A DNA stretch of 64,000 bases from Pedobacter kyonggii. GTDB lineage: Bacteria; Bacteroidota; Bacteroidia; Sphingobacteriales; Sphingobacteriaceae. Each line of letters begins with the position of its first letter. Within the stretch, counting starts at the first letter, position 1. Shown piece by piece: positions 1 through 8,604 of the stretch. Location of the stretch: assembly GCF_004310665.1 (NCBI RefSeq), contig NZ_SIXF01000004.1, positions 89,742-153,741 of the forward strand. Direction: 5' to 3'. The notes beneath the pieces were generated by a model, which was not told the DNA's origin, made no database searches, and saw nothing but the letters and a program-made list of their open reading frames with translations. Made by a program: the position numbers and the translations under genes.

Positions 1-2
1 TT

Positions 3-3000
3 ATTGCTACCCGTTTCAGGGAATTTACCATCTAAACTCGTCCATGTGGCCAATGCCGGGCTACCTGAGCCGGTATAGTTTGTCGAGATTTTGAGTTGTA
101 ATTTATCTCCTGCGAAAGCAGATCTTGTCCAGAAAGATAAAATGGCGTAGTTAAATGAAGTGATATTTAAGGCTGGTGAGATCAACCAATCCTCATTCAA
201 AATATTGCCGCTCGAATAACCATTAATCTGCAGTGCATTTCCAGCGCTTGCCACGCCTGTTGGATCGGCTGCATCATGGCCGAAAGTAGTGGTGCAACCC
301 CAGGTTTGTGCACCCGTTACACTGTATTGATAAAAACCATCGGATAGTGCAGCACTGCCTACAGTTGTACAGGTTTCAAAGTTGAAAGCCGTTTGGTTAG
401 GATCAACTGCAGGACCGGTTAACGAAAGTGAAACCGAAGTTGCACCCGAGCTTGCATGTAAAATGGCACCTATAGAATTACCCACAACTGTTGGGCGAAA
501 TTTAACGTAAACCGTTTGGTTGGTTGACAAATCGGCAACGCTATAACTTAATGTGGTAGAAAAGGTAATATTATCTTTCGAAATAGAATAAGGTGCCGCT
601 GTAGTTAAAGTAGTGGCATTGGTTAAGTTACCTACCGATAATACATAAGTTTTAGCTGCTGAAGTAGTGTTTATAGCCTGATTACTGAAAGCTAAGGTTT
701 TTGGTGTGACAACTAAGTATGGGCCAGACATCGAAGCAGGCTCAGTTACCGAGGCATTTTGCGGATTTGGTGGCCTCAGCACAAAATCTAACGAATTTTC
801 ATCGCTATCATATCCATTACCTGCAAATTCTTCTGTGCCGCCAACGCCCATGGTGGTGGCGTTTGAAGTTGAGCTTGCTTTTCTTTCTATTGATGAGGTA
901 TTGGTTGTAGCCGGTGCAGGGGCAGTGCCTTCGTAGCCATTTGCGGTTCCAAAACCAACTTTATCAATAATATTTACACTAACTGGGTTGGCACCTGTTT
1001 GAGGGGTAACCGAATTGCTTAACAATACTTTTCCAGTTGTACCTGATAAATTAAGTGTACCAGTTTTATCAGGGGTTGGTAAATCTACTGTACCACCTGC
1101 GCCTGCTGCCAGTTGGATCAGGTAAAAACCTTTGGGGGCGATAGAACCCGATAAGGTGGTTGCTGCCCAGTTGCCCGTACCTGTAGCACTAGCATACTGA
1201 ACGCTCCAGCCTGTTAAATCGACAGCTGAAAGGGTTGGATTATATAATTCGATAAAGTCGTTTTTATATGCAGCACCGCTGTTACCACCACCGCCATAAA
1301 CTTCAGAAATAACCACATGATTGGCGCCAGTTGGCTCTTTAACCGATGAGTTTTGTGGGTTTGGTGCGGTAACTACAAAATCAGTGCTGTTGTTATCTGT
1401 ATCGTAACCGTTTCCATTAAATTCTTCTGCACCTCCAACCGCTAAAGTAGCCGCCGTTGAAGTAGCACTTGCTTTACGCTCTATAGAAGTGGTGTTGGAA
1501 ATTAATGGTGTAGGCGCGGTTTCAAAACCTGTTGCGGTTGGACCAAAACCTACTTTATCAACTACAACGGCAGTTGATGGATTCGCGCCAGTTAAAAGGA
1601 CGTTTGAGCTGCTTAAAATTACTTTTCCGGTGGTGCCCGAAAGGGTTAAAGTCCCGGTTGCATCTGGTGTAGGTAAATTAACGGTTCCACCTGCTCCAAC
1701 AGCTTCCTGAACCAAATAAAAACTTTTTGCAGGTATACTGCCTGTTAAATCTGTTTTGGCCCAGGTGCCTGTTCCGGCAGCATTTAAATACTGCACGCTC
1801 CAGCCTGTTAAATCAACTGCTGTATTACCCGGGTTATATAATTCGATATAATCGTTTTTAAAGGTTGCACCGCTGTTTCCACCACCGCCATAAATTTCTG
1901 ATATGACAATATGTGTTGGCGCCGCGGGTGGTGTTGTACCCACGCCTGCTGTAGTAATGTTCACTGTGCTTGCTCCAGTGCTCGAAATACTGATATTACC
2001 CGATGCTGCGGATGCTGCTGTAGGGTTAAAACGTGCCGAAACCGTGTTGCTTGCAGCAAGCTCAGCCACCGTATAAACTAAAGAAGTGCTATAGGTAACA
2101 TTATCTTTCGAAAGATAAAAAGGGGGTGTAGTGGTAATATTTACGACATCGGTTAAGCCTGTTGCACTTAGGGTAAAGGTTTGTGCTGTAGAATTGGTGC
2201 CTATATTCTGCGAACCAAAATCGAAAGCAGTTTGGTTTACCATTAAAATTGTTGATAGCCCATTTCCGGTTACTGCAACATTAACAGGGGTAGCACCAGC
2301 GCTCGTATTGGTAATATTGCCGCTTGCACTGCCAGCAACTGTTGGACTGAAACGCACGTATACCAATGGCGATGCAGCAACCTCGACTGCAGTATAGCTG
2401 ATGGAATTGCTGAAAGTAGTATTGTCTTTTGAAACAAAGAAGGGCGCTGTAGCATTTACTGAAACGCCTGTCATTAAATTGGCTCCACCTAAAGTGTAAC
2501 TTTGTGCTGTAGAATTTGAATTAATATTTTGATCGCCAAAAACCAACGAAGTATTTGATGCTGATAAAACCGGCGTAGCTGAAGCACTGCCTTTTGGGGT
2601 GATGCTAAAATCGTCTATCGTGTAAATACCGTCGCTTCCTAAATCGTCAGTATCAGTCCAACGGATATAAAGCGTGGCACCATTTGCCCAGGTAATTGCG
2701 GTGATGCTCCCCGAAATAGCGGTTTGGTTTGCAGTTAAGTTTCCATCAATACCAGCTGCTGCGGTAGTTGTGGTTAGCTTTTCGTTAATGTCCATGCCGG
2801 TAAGTGGTAGCCAGGTGGCCGATACATCGGCAATGCTTGTGGCATTGAAACTGTATTCGAAATTTAGTTTTTCGTTAACCGTAGCTGTTGAACCTGTTCT
2901 CCATTGTTCCATCACACCCGATAGATCGATTGAAGTTACGGTTGCACCGGTGTTATTCTGGAATGCAGCACCAAATCTTGGTACCAACGAACCAGAGGCA

Positions 3001-3287
3001 AGGCTTCCTAACGAACGGTCAGCTGCTCCAGCTGTTCCTGCATTGTAAACGGCGCCAGCATTTGATGAGCTAGTGTAAACCGTTAATGATAATGCCGAAC
3101 CAACGGTTGCAGCGTTTGTGCCACTAGCTTTAACGGCACTCCATCCAGCAACTGTTGAAGTCCCTGTTGCAGTCATACCGTCAAAATTTTCTGATTTAGC
3201 TGTATTTAATGCCGTTAATGAAACTTGGGCAGATAAATAATTGGAGAAAACCAGAAAAAGTAAAATGAGAAGTAAAGGTCTTTTCAT
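3..3287 (-). CDS. Secreted multidomain protein with two lamin-tail domains (C-terminus cut by window edge)
   Basis: The reading frame is open from an ATG at 3287 to the window edge, giving 1095 residues without a stop, so it is 3'-truncated here. Residues 1-20 form a signal peptide (MKRPLLLILLFLVFSNYLSA). Residues about 22-220 resemble the N-terminal beta module of Bacteroidota secreted nucleases and adhesins. Two immunoglobulin-like choice-of-anchor-D/ASH-type repeats follow (about 239-330 and 345-440), each carrying an F-G-x-Q-N-I motif. Two lamin-tail domains (about 460-620 and 655-815) each start with I-S-E-(I/V)-Y-G-G-G-G-N-S-G. A third ASH-type repeat lies at about 854-940. A module starting F-N-F-E-T-C, like the choice-of-anchor-J family, runs into the edge. 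Lamin-tail proteins of this kind are often extracellular and some carry nuclease domains, but none is visible here. No sorting signal is visible because the end is missing. The function is unknown. Confidence 0.85.
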   Translation of the reverse strand, partial: MKRPLLLILLFLVFSNYLSAQVSLTALNTAKSENFDGMTATGTSTVAGWSAVKASGTNAATVGSALSLTVYTSSSNAGAVYNAGTAGAADRSLGSLASGSLVPRFGAAFQNNTGATVTSIDLSGVMEQWRTGSTATVNEKLNFEYSFNATSIADVSATWLPLTGMDINEKLTTTTAAAGIDGNLTANQTAISGSITAITWANGATLYIRWTDTDDLGSDGIYTIDDFSITPKGSASATPVLSASNTSLVFGDQNINSNSTAQSYTLGGANLMTGVSVNATAPFFVSKDNTTFSNSISYTAVEVAASPLVYVRFSPTVAGSASGNITNTSAGATPVNVAVTGNGLSTILMVNQTAFDFGSQNIGTNSTAQTFTLSATGLTDVVNITTTPPFYLSKDNVTYSTSLVYTVAELAASNTVSARFNPTAASAASGNISISSTGASTVNITTAGVGTTPPAAPTHIVISEIYGGGGNSGATFKNDYIELYNPGNTAVDLTGWSVQYLNAAGTGTWAKTDLTGSIPAKSFYLVQEAVGAGGTVNLPTPDATGTLTLSGTTGKVILSSSNVLLTGANPSTAVVVDKVGFGPTATGFETAPTPLISNTTSIERKASATSTAATLAVGGAEEFNGNGYDTDNNSTDFVVTAPNPQNSSVKEPTGANHVVISEVYGGGGNSGAAYKNDFIELYNPTLSAVDLTGWSVQYASATGTGNWAATTLSGSIAPKGFYLIQLAAGAGGTVDLPTPDKTGTLNLSGTTGKVLLSNSVTPQTGANPVSVNIIDKVGFGTANGYEGTAPAPATTNTSSIERKASSTSNATTMGVGGTEEFAGNGYDSDENSLDFVLRPPNPQNASVTEPASMSGPYLVVTPKTLAFSNQAINTTSAAKTYVLSVGNLTNATTLTTAAPYSISKDNITFSTTLSYSVADLSTNQTVYVKFRPTVVGNSIGAILHASSGATSVSLSLTGPAVDPNQTAFNFETCTTVGSAALSDGFYQYSVTGAQTWGCTTTFGHDAADPTGVASAGNALQINGYSSGNILNEDWLISPALNITSFNYAILSFWTRSAFAGDKLQLKISTNYTGSGSPALATWTSLDGKFPETGSN

Positions 3288-3308
3288 ATAATAAGTTTTG
3301 TTTTACAA

Positions 3309-3316
3309 CAAATGTA
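3309..3316 (-). promoter_or_regulatory. Bacteroidota -7 promoter box, lamin-tail gene
   Basis: On the minus strand this reads TACATTTG, a match to the TAnnTTTG consensus, about 21 bases before the ATG at 3287. No convincing -33 TTTG lies at the right distance. Confidence 0.45.
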
Positions 3317-3689
3317 TATGCAAATGCCTAATTATCAGATTAACTTAATGTTAATTTGAATGATTGTGGAAAAATAAATATAATATAGGGTAATTTTTTG
3401 TTTATACAGACGTTAGTGCCTGCTTTGAGAGATCTTTTAGCAGATTAGGAACAGAAAATCGCTAGTACTATTGAAACGGAAAGCCCAAAATCCCGATGTG
3501 AAAACCTAGTGTCGACCTATCTTTTGCAATATCCTTAGCATTGGCTGTCATTGCCAGCTTGACTGGCAATCTTAATGCAAGAAGAAAGGTTAATGGGGTA
3601 CGCGTGAAGCTTTAAGATTAGTTTCGCTGAGCACTTTGTGGTTCTCGTTTTCACGGGAATGACGCAAGAAGAATGGAATTATGTCTGCA

Positions 3690-3768
3690 CGATAGGGAGG
3701 ACTTAAAGTGTAAAGCAGGGCAGGAGGCCGCCACAGCGAACTAGAACCTTCACTTCAAAAAAAGAACT
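3690..3768 (-). repeat. Partial copy of the dispersed intergenic repeat
   Basis: The reverse complement carries the left-end signature of the family (TTTTTTGAAGTGAAGGTT, GTGGCGGCC, CCCTGCTTT, AAGTCCTC, ATCGTGCA). The right half is not recognisable. Confidence 0.5.
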
Positions 3769-3819
3769 CTAATATATGCCTGATAAAAAACGTTATATGG
3801 CTTTATAATGTAGAAGATC

Positions 3820-4440
3820 TTACAAATACTCCTCAATATTTCCTTTACCCTCACGGATCACTTCAAACTCGCCCGTAGTACAATCGATTACGGTAGAGGC
3901 TTCGTTATCGCCATAACCACCGTCGATTACCAGATCAACCAGGTCTTCGTATTTTTCGTGGATCAATTCCGGATCGGTAGAATATTCAATTACATCATCA
4001 TCATCCTTTATTGAGGTAGATAGGATAGGATTGCCAAGTTCTTTCACAATGCAGCGTGCAATATTGTTATCGGGTACACGGATACCCACTGTTTTTTTAT
4101 TGGAACTCAATAACTTGGGTACATTGTTATTCGCATTAAAAATAAAGGTAAACGGACCTGGTAAAGCTTTTTTTAACACCCTAAAGGTGGTATTGTCAAT
4201 CGGTTTAATGTAGTCCGAAATGTGTTTTAAATCGTGGCAAATAAAAGAGAAATTCGCCTTTTCGGGTTTTATGCCGCGTAAACGGCAGATTTTTTCGATG
4301 GCTTTCGGATTGGTGATATCGCAACCCAAACCATAAATTGTATCCGTTGGATAGATGATCAAGCCACCTTTCTTTAACACTTCAACAACTTGTTCAATGG
4401 CTCTTTCGTTGGGGTTTTCTGGATAAATCTTAATAAGCAT
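3820..4440 (-). CDS. YciO-type Sua5/YrdC family protein (L-threonylcarbamoyladenylate synthase family)
   Basis: The 206-residue protein is a single YrdC/Sua5 fold. The family binds ATP and threonine; TsaC/Sua5 members make the threonylcarbamoyl-AMP used for t6A modification of tRNAs. The early P-T-D-T-I-Y-G-L-G nucleotide-binding segment (about residues 31-39) is present. The following region reads R-L-R-G-I-K-P-E-K-A-N-F-S-F rather than the K-x-R-x-x-x-K-P-L pattern of TsaC. Together with T-V-G-I-R-V-P, L-S-T-S and the C-terminal V-I-R-E-G-K-G this resembles E. coli YciO more than TsaC. The ATG at 4440 is the only reasonable start, and the gene is divergent from the glutamate-synthase-like gene 83 bases away. 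It could supply t6A precursor or have a YciO-specific role; sequence alone does not decide. Confidence 0.85.
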   Translation of the reverse strand: MLIKIYPENPNERAIEQVVEVLKKGGLIIYPTDTIYGLGCDITNPKAIEKICRLRGIKPEKANFSFICHDLKHISDYIKPIDNTTFRVLKKALPGPFTFIFNANNNVPKLLSSNKKTVGIRVPDNNIARCIVKELGNPILSTSIKDDDDVIEYSTDPELIHEKYEDLVDLVIDGGYGDNEASTVIDCTTGEFEVIREGKGNIEEYL

Positions 4441-4523
4441 AGCGTAAAAATAACAAATTAATGGTGTCAGTTGTTTAATAATCCTAATCTTTGTACTAAC
4501 AAAACATACGCTAATCTATTATT

Positions 4524-6185
4524 ATGAGAAAAGCTTTCGTCGCAATTGCTGCATTTTTAATTGCCCTAACCATTATGCTGGGCCTGTACCATCCCTTCTT
4601 ATGGTGGACATTCATTTTTACTGGTCCTTTTGTAATTCTTGGTATTTACGATTTATACCAGCCCAAGCATAGTATTGTAAGGAACTATCCGGTTTTTGGC
4701 CGTTTAAGGTATTTTATGGAAGAGTTGAGGCCGAAAGTGTATCAATATTTCGTAGAAAGCGATACCAATGGTACCCCATATAATAGGTTAAACCGTTCAT
4801 TAATTTACCAACGCGCTAAAAAAGATAACGATACCATTCCTTTCGGAACGCAGTTAAATGTTTATGATAATGGTTACGAGTGGTTAAGCCATAGTATAGC
4901 CGCTATTTCGCACCACGAGTTAAATTTAGATCCACGTGTTATTGTAGGCGGACCAGATTGCAAAAAACCTTATTCGGCCAGTATTTATAATATTTCTGCC
5001 ATGAGTTTTGGCTCATTAAGTCAGAATGCAATTCTAGCTTTAAACGGCGGTGCTAAAATGGGCAACTTTGCACACAATACCGGTGAGGGTGGCATCAGCG
5101 ATTATCACCGTCAGCCGGGTGGCGATTTAATCTGGCAGATTGGTACAGGTTATTTCGGTTGCCGTAATGCCGATGGAACTTTCAATTACGATGCCTATGC
5201 CGAGCGGGCCAAAACCGATCAGGTGAAAATGATCGAGATTAAACTTTCTCAAGGTGCTAAACCTGGTCACGGGGGCATGCTGCCTGCCAAAAAGGTAACG
5301 CCAGAGGTCGCCAGGATCCGTTTAGTGCCCGAAGGTAAAGATGTGTTATCGCCTCCTGCACACTCGGCATTTAATACACCTATCGGTTTGTTGGAGTTTG
5401 TTAAGAAACTCCGCGATTTATCTGATGGTAAACCAGTAGGGTTTAAACTTTGTATCGGTCGTAAAAGCGAGTTTTACGCCATTTGTAAAGCCATGGTAGA
5501 AACAGGTATTTACCCTGATTTTATTACTGTTGATGGTGGTGAGGGCGGAACAGGTGCTGCTCCACAGGAATTTTCGAATTCTGTAGGCATGCCTTTGCGC
5601 GAAGGTGTGGCATTTGTATATGATGTTTTGAATGGTTTTGATCTTAAAAAACACATTAAAATTATCGCCTCGGGTAAAGTGGCAACAGGTTTCGATCTGG
5701 TTAAAAATATTGCATTGGGTGCCGATATGTGTAATGCCGCCCGCGGAATGATGTTCGCTTTGGGCTGTATTCAGGCTTTAGAATGTAACAGCAATACCTG
5801 CCCAACAGGCGTAGCCACACAAGATCAGAGTTTAATGAAAGGCCTTGTGGTAGAAGATAAAACCGTTCGGGTTAAAAACTTTCATAACCTAACTGTGGCG
5901 AGTGCTGTAGAGTTATTGGGGGCTGCGGGTTTAAGAGAAACGCATCAGTTAAGCCGGGCGTATATCAATAGGCGGGTGAGTCCGAGTGTAATGCAAAGTT
6001 ATTTAGAGAGTTTTCCATATATCCCGGCAGGTAGTTTGTTAAAAACGCCGTATCCAACACGTTACGAGCTGGGTATGGCGCTAAGCACTTCGGCCAGCTT
6101 TGCACCAACCGATTATAAGGTTTCGGCGGTAGATTATGCACATGCCAATCCGTATGGAGATAGTATGCATGATGATGGGCGATAA
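4524..6185 (+). CDS. Membrane-anchored FMN-binding glutamate synthase family protein
   Basis: The 553-residue protein has two N-terminal hydrophobic segments (about residues 5-22 and 26-42) followed by a glutamate-synthase central/FMN barrel of the short GltB type. Visible motifs are P-A-H-S-A-F-N-T-P (278-286), G-F-K-L-C-I-G (306-312), the FMN-phosphate loop D-G-G-E-G-G-T-G (337-344) and A-A-R-G-M-M. C415, C421 and C426 have the 6/5 spacing of the [3Fe-4S] ligands in bacterial glutamate synthase. There is no glutaminase (class II amidotransferase) domain, so ammonia-producing glutamine hydrolysis would have to come from elsewhere or the substrate differs. The family is common in Bacteroidota as a stand-alone gene. 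The actual reaction is not established by the sequence. Confidence 0.85.
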   Translation: MRKAFVAIAAFLIALTIMLGLYHPFLWWTFIFTGPFVILGIYDLYQPKHSIVRNYPVFGRLRYFMEELRPKVYQYFVESDTNGTPYNRLNRSLIYQRAKKDNDTIPFGTQLNVYDNGYEWLSHSIAAISHHELNLDPRVIVGGPDCKKPYSASIYNISAMSFGSLSQNAILALNGGAKMGNFAHNTGEGGISDYHRQPGGDLIWQIGTGYFGCRNADGTFNYDAYAERAKTDQVKMIEIKLSQGAKPGHGGMLPAKKVTPEVARIRLVPEGKDVLSPPAHSAFNTPIGLLEFVKKLRDLSDGKPVGFKLCIGRKSEFYAICKAMVETGIYPDFITVDGGEGGTGAAPQEFSNSVGMPLREGVAFVYDVLNGFDLKKHIKIIASGKVATGFDLVKNIALGADMCNAARGMMFALGCIQALECNSNTCPTGVATQDQSLMKGLVVEDKTVRVKNFHNLTVASAVELLGAAGLRETHQLSRAYINRRVSPSVMQSYLESFPYIPAGSLLKTPYPTRYELGMALSTSASFAPTDYKVSAVDYAHANPYGDSMHDDGR

Positions 6186-6265
6186 CAGCGAAAGATGACT
6201 TACGAAGTTTCAATAGGTTGAGCGTCGGCAGAACTTCGGAAGTCTATCATATGGCAACTCATTAG

Positions 6266-6710
6266 TTTTTTGGAAAGCAAGGGCGGTAGTGCTTAGGTTT
6301 GTTCAGCCCTGCTTTTTGCTACAAGTCCTCTCCCGATGAAGAATCACTGTTGTCCGGTTAAAACCTAAACGTACTATAAAATCATTTGAATTAAGCTAAA
6401 ACAGCCTTTTTAAAGGACTTTAAAAAGGCAAGCCCCCCTTATTTCTTCATTTTTAAAATTCTTAATCAAATCCGGCTGTCCGGAGAAAATTTGATCATAA
6501 TCCTAATTTTAGCTTTTTAAACTCGTCGTAGCTTCAATATTCATAAAAAAAATATTTCAGTCCCTGAATATTGCAGCCATTTGTAAATCGGCTGTCCGGT
6601 TAAAATTTATTAAAAGATTTCTCCGGACAACAGTGATGAAGAATCGGGATGCGGGCTTTCCGCGTCAATCAGGTTTAGGTGGCCAGTAATGAACAGGTAT
6701 TAACGGATTA
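6266..6710 (+). repeat. Dispersed intergenic repeat copy, interrupted by MITE-like element
   Basis: It starts with TTTTTTGGAAAGCAAG, like the copy at 32513, and continues CAGCCCTGCTTTTTGCTAC, AAGTCCTCTCCCGAT. After removing 6345-6635 and one copy of the duplicated target the sequence closes into a small hairpin (TCCCGAT-GAAGA-ATCGGGA) followed by GCGGGCTTTCCGCGTCAATC. The right end is not sharply defined. Confidence 0.6.
6345..6635. mobile_element. MITE-like non-autonomous element (291 bp)
   Basis: The ends are perfect 13-bp inverted repeats: CACTGTTGTCCGG at 6345-6357 and CCGGACAACAGTG at 6623-6635. They are flanked by a 9-bp direct repeat ATGAAGAAT (6336-6344 and 6636-6644); if the inverted repeat is counted as 11 or 12 bp the duplication reads up to 11 bp. 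There is no ORF of note inside. Two further internal TGTCCGG motifs (near 6475 and 6592), each followed by A-rich sequence, echo the ends. The structure is that of a transposase-dependent deletion derivative. A target duplication of 9-11 bp would fit IS4-like transposases, but no parent element is in the window. Confidence 0.8.
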
Positions 6711-6846
6711 ATCAGCAAACTCATCCATTCGATCCGTCACCTTGACCTGTAGCGCAGCGGAAAGCTACATAGTAAACCGGGCCTTAAGCGAGCTCACCGA
6801 AGGTAATTCATTTCAGGGGCTTGGTAATAATAAGCTAGCATGATAG

Positions 6847-6867
6847 ATACTGAAACAAGTTCAGTAT
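6847..6867. repeat. Short intergenic hairpin repeat (ATACTGAA type)
   Basis: ATACTGAA-ACAAG-TTCAGTAT forms an 8-bp stem. About 32 bases around it are identical to 13674-13706, and variants occur at 28824-28840 and 32249-32269. Confidence 0.7.
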
Positions 6868-6924
6868 GACGGGATTCGTTCCCTCGATCGTCACCCTGAG
6901 TTTATTTCAGGGGCTTAATAATGC

Positions 6925-6964
6925 AAAAAAAGAAGTCAAGTTTTTTTTAAAACTTGACTTCTTT
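6925..6964 (-). terminator. Rho-independent terminator of asnS
   Basis: AAAGAAGTCAAGTTTT and its complement (6929-6944 and 6949-6964) form a 16-bp stem with a 4-base loop. On the minus strand it is followed by a run of T (6930-6925). It lies about 68 bases past the asnS stop codon. Confidence 0.8.
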
Positions 6965-6984
6965 GATAATGGGCTATTTGTTTT

Positions 6985-7030
6985 CCCTAAACCCTAAACC
7001 CTAAACCCTAAACCCTAAACCCTAAACCCT
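6985..7030. repeat. CCCTAAA heptamer array (6 full units plus CCCT)
   Basis: Six perfect CCCTAAA units (6985-7026) plus a partial CCCT (7027-7030) end one base before the asnS stop codon. The unit is the same heptamer as plant-type telomeric repeats. Here it sits in a bacterial 3' untranslated region and is most simply slipped-strand expansion. Confidence 0.95.
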
Positions 7031-7031
7031 T

Positions 7032-8480
7032 CTAAAATTCTGCGTTTTTCGGGAACCTTGGGAAAGCAATTACATCACGGATGTTGGTCATGCCGGTTAC
7101 GAACAATACCAAACGTTCGAAACCTAAACCAAAACCCGAGTGCGGAGCTGATCCAAAGCGGCGGGTATCTAAATACCACCAAAGCTCTTCCTGTGGAATG
7201 TTTAAATCTTCCATGCGTTTGGTTAAACGGTCTAAACGCTCTTCGCGTTGCGATCCGCCAATCATTTCGCCAATACCCGGAAATAAGATATCCATTGCGG
7301 CAACAGTTTTTCTGCCTTCAGCATCTGGCTCATTCTGGCGCATGTAGAACGATTTAATATCAGCAGGATAATCGGTTAAGATTACCGGTTTTTTAAAGTG
7401 TTTTTCTACCAGGTAACGTTCGTGCTCACTTTGTAAATCAGCACCCCATTCATCAATCAGGTATTTAAATTGTTTCTTCTGGTTCGGCTTAGAAGACTTT
7501 AAAATCCTGATCGCCTCCGTATACGTTAAACGTTCAAACTCATTGGCTAAACAGAAATCTAGTTTCTCTAATAAGCTAAATTCGCTGCGCTCATTCTGCG
7601 GTTTTTGTTTGTCCTCTTCAGCCAAACGGGTATTTAAGAATTCTAATTCATCTTTGCAGTTGTCTAAAGCATATTTAATTACATACTTCATCATATCTTC
7701 TGCAAGCTGCATGTTATCTTCTAAATCGGCAAAGGCAACTTCTGGCTCAATCATCCAGAACTCGGCCAGGTGTCGTGTTGTATTTGAGTTTTCTGCCCTA
7801 AAAGTAGGGCCGAAAGTATAAATCTGTCCGAAAGCCATTGCCGCTAACTCACCTTCCAACTGACCAGATACGGTTAAGTTGGTTGCACGGGCAAAGAAAT
7901 CTTGCGAGAAATCTACCTTACCATCTTCTGTACGTGGTGTATTGTCGAAATCTAAAGTGGTTACTTTAAACATTTCGCCGGCACCTTCTGCATCACTTGC
8001 GGTAATTACAGGCGTATGCATATACACAAAACCACGTTCGTTGTAGAATTGGTGAATGGCAAATGCCAAAGCATGACGCACTTTAAAAACGGCATTAAAA
8101 GTATTGGTACGGAAACGCAGGTGTGCAATTTCGCGTAAAAACTCTAAACTGTGTTTCTTTGGTTGTAATGGGAATTTTTCAGGATCGCTATCACCCAAAA
8201 TTTCTACACTTGTTGCCTTAATCTCTACAGTTTGTCCTTTGCCAAGCGATTCGATCAATTTACCTGTTGCCGAAATGGCCGCACCAGTAGTTATTCTTTT
8301 TAACAGCTCATCAGGTAAATTACTAAAATCGATCACAACCTGGATATTGCTCATGCAAGACCCGTCATTTAATGCAATAAACTGATTATTACGGAAAGTT
8401 CTAACCCATCCCATAACCGTTACTTCTGTGTCAAATGCTGTCGACTTTAATAAATCTTTAATTTGCTGTCTCTTAATCAT
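7032..8480 (-). CDS. asnS: Asparaginyl-tRNA synthetase
   Basis: This 482-residue class II aminoacyl-tRNA synthetase charges tRNA-Asn in the cytoplasm. Residues about 16-105 are the OB-fold anticodon-binding domain. The catalytic core carries motif 2 (G-P-T-F-R-A-E-N, 224-231, with the following [12 protein letters not shown]). Motif 3 near the C-terminus reads G-F-G-L-G-F-E-R-L. The ending R-F-P-K-N-A-E-F and the G-G-S-Q-R-E-E-R-L segment identify AsnRS rather than AspRS. Length matches the family. The ATG at 8480 is preceded on the minus strand by a TAAATTTG box at 8508-8501, so it is probably transcribed alone. Confidence 0.97.
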   Translation of the reverse strand: MIKRQQIKDLLKSTAFDTEVTVMGWVRTFRNNQFIALNDGSCMSNIQVVIDFSNLPDELLKRITTGAAISATGKLIESLGKGQTVEIKATSVEILGDSDPEKFPLQPKKHSLEFLREIAHLRFRTNTFNAVFKVRHALAFAIHQFYNERGFVYMHTPVITASDAEGAGEMFKVTTLDFDNTPRTEDGKVDFSQDFFARATNLTVSGQLEGELAAMAFGQIYTFGPTFRAENSNTTRHLAEFWMIEPEVAFADLEDNMQLAEDMMKYVIKYALDNCKDELEFLNTRLAEEDKQKPQNERSEFSLLEKLDFCLANEFERLTYTEAIRILKSSKPNQKKQFKYLIDEWGADLQSEHERYLVEKHFKKPVILTDYPADIKSFYMRQNEPDAEGRKTVAAMDILFPGIGEMIGGSQREERLDRLTKRMEDLNIPQEELWWYLDTRRFGSAPHSGFGLGFERLVLFVTGMTNIRDVIAFPRFPKNAEF

Positions 8481-8500
8481 ATTGTTATTTGTAAAAGGCG

Positions 8501-8508
8501 CAAATTTA
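8501..8508 (-). promoter_or_regulatory. -7 promoter box of asnS
   Basis: TAAATTTG on the minus strand matches TAnnTTTG and lies 20 bases before the asnS ATG. No clear -33 element is visible. Confidence 0.5.
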
Positions 8509-8604
8509 GAAAAAAAAATGTATCAGTTGGCAGTTTTCAGTGCACAGTTTTCAGTTTTTTAGCTAGCGGCTCACTCCAAGCTCCAAACGCTTAACTCCGA
8601 ACTA

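Larger units (their letters stand above)
3288..3819. other. Intergenic region between two minus-strand genes
   Basis: No gene is seen. The part near 3540-3660 holds short degenerate hairpin-type repeats (TCATTGCCAGC...GCTTGACTGGCAA and ACGGGAATGACG). Positions about 3690-3768 hold a reverse-oriented partial copy of the dispersed intergenic repeat described at 26595-26860: the minus strand reads GAAGTGAAGGTT, then GGCGGCC, CCTGC and AAGTCCTC in the same order as the other copies. Confidence 0.5.
6186..7031. other. Repeat-rich intergenic region between convergent genes
   Basis: No coding potential is seen. In order it holds a dispersed-repeat copy interrupted by a MITE-like element (6266-6710), an unassigned stretch, an ATACTGAA hairpin (6847-6867), the asnS terminator (6925-6964) and a CCCTAAA heptamer array (6985-7030). 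The last four are listed separately. Confidence 0.7.

Noticed and set aside
2674-3048. Plus-strand ORF inside the lamin-tail gene
   Set aside because: Antisense shadow of the long minus-strand frame; residues are a low-complexity mirror of Ser/Thr/Ala-rich coding sequence. Same for the other plus-strand ORFs before 3.2 kb.
6985-7030. CRISPR or true telomere interpretation of the CCCTAAA array
   Set aside because: No spacers, and the array is internal between gene and terminator; simple tandem repeat.
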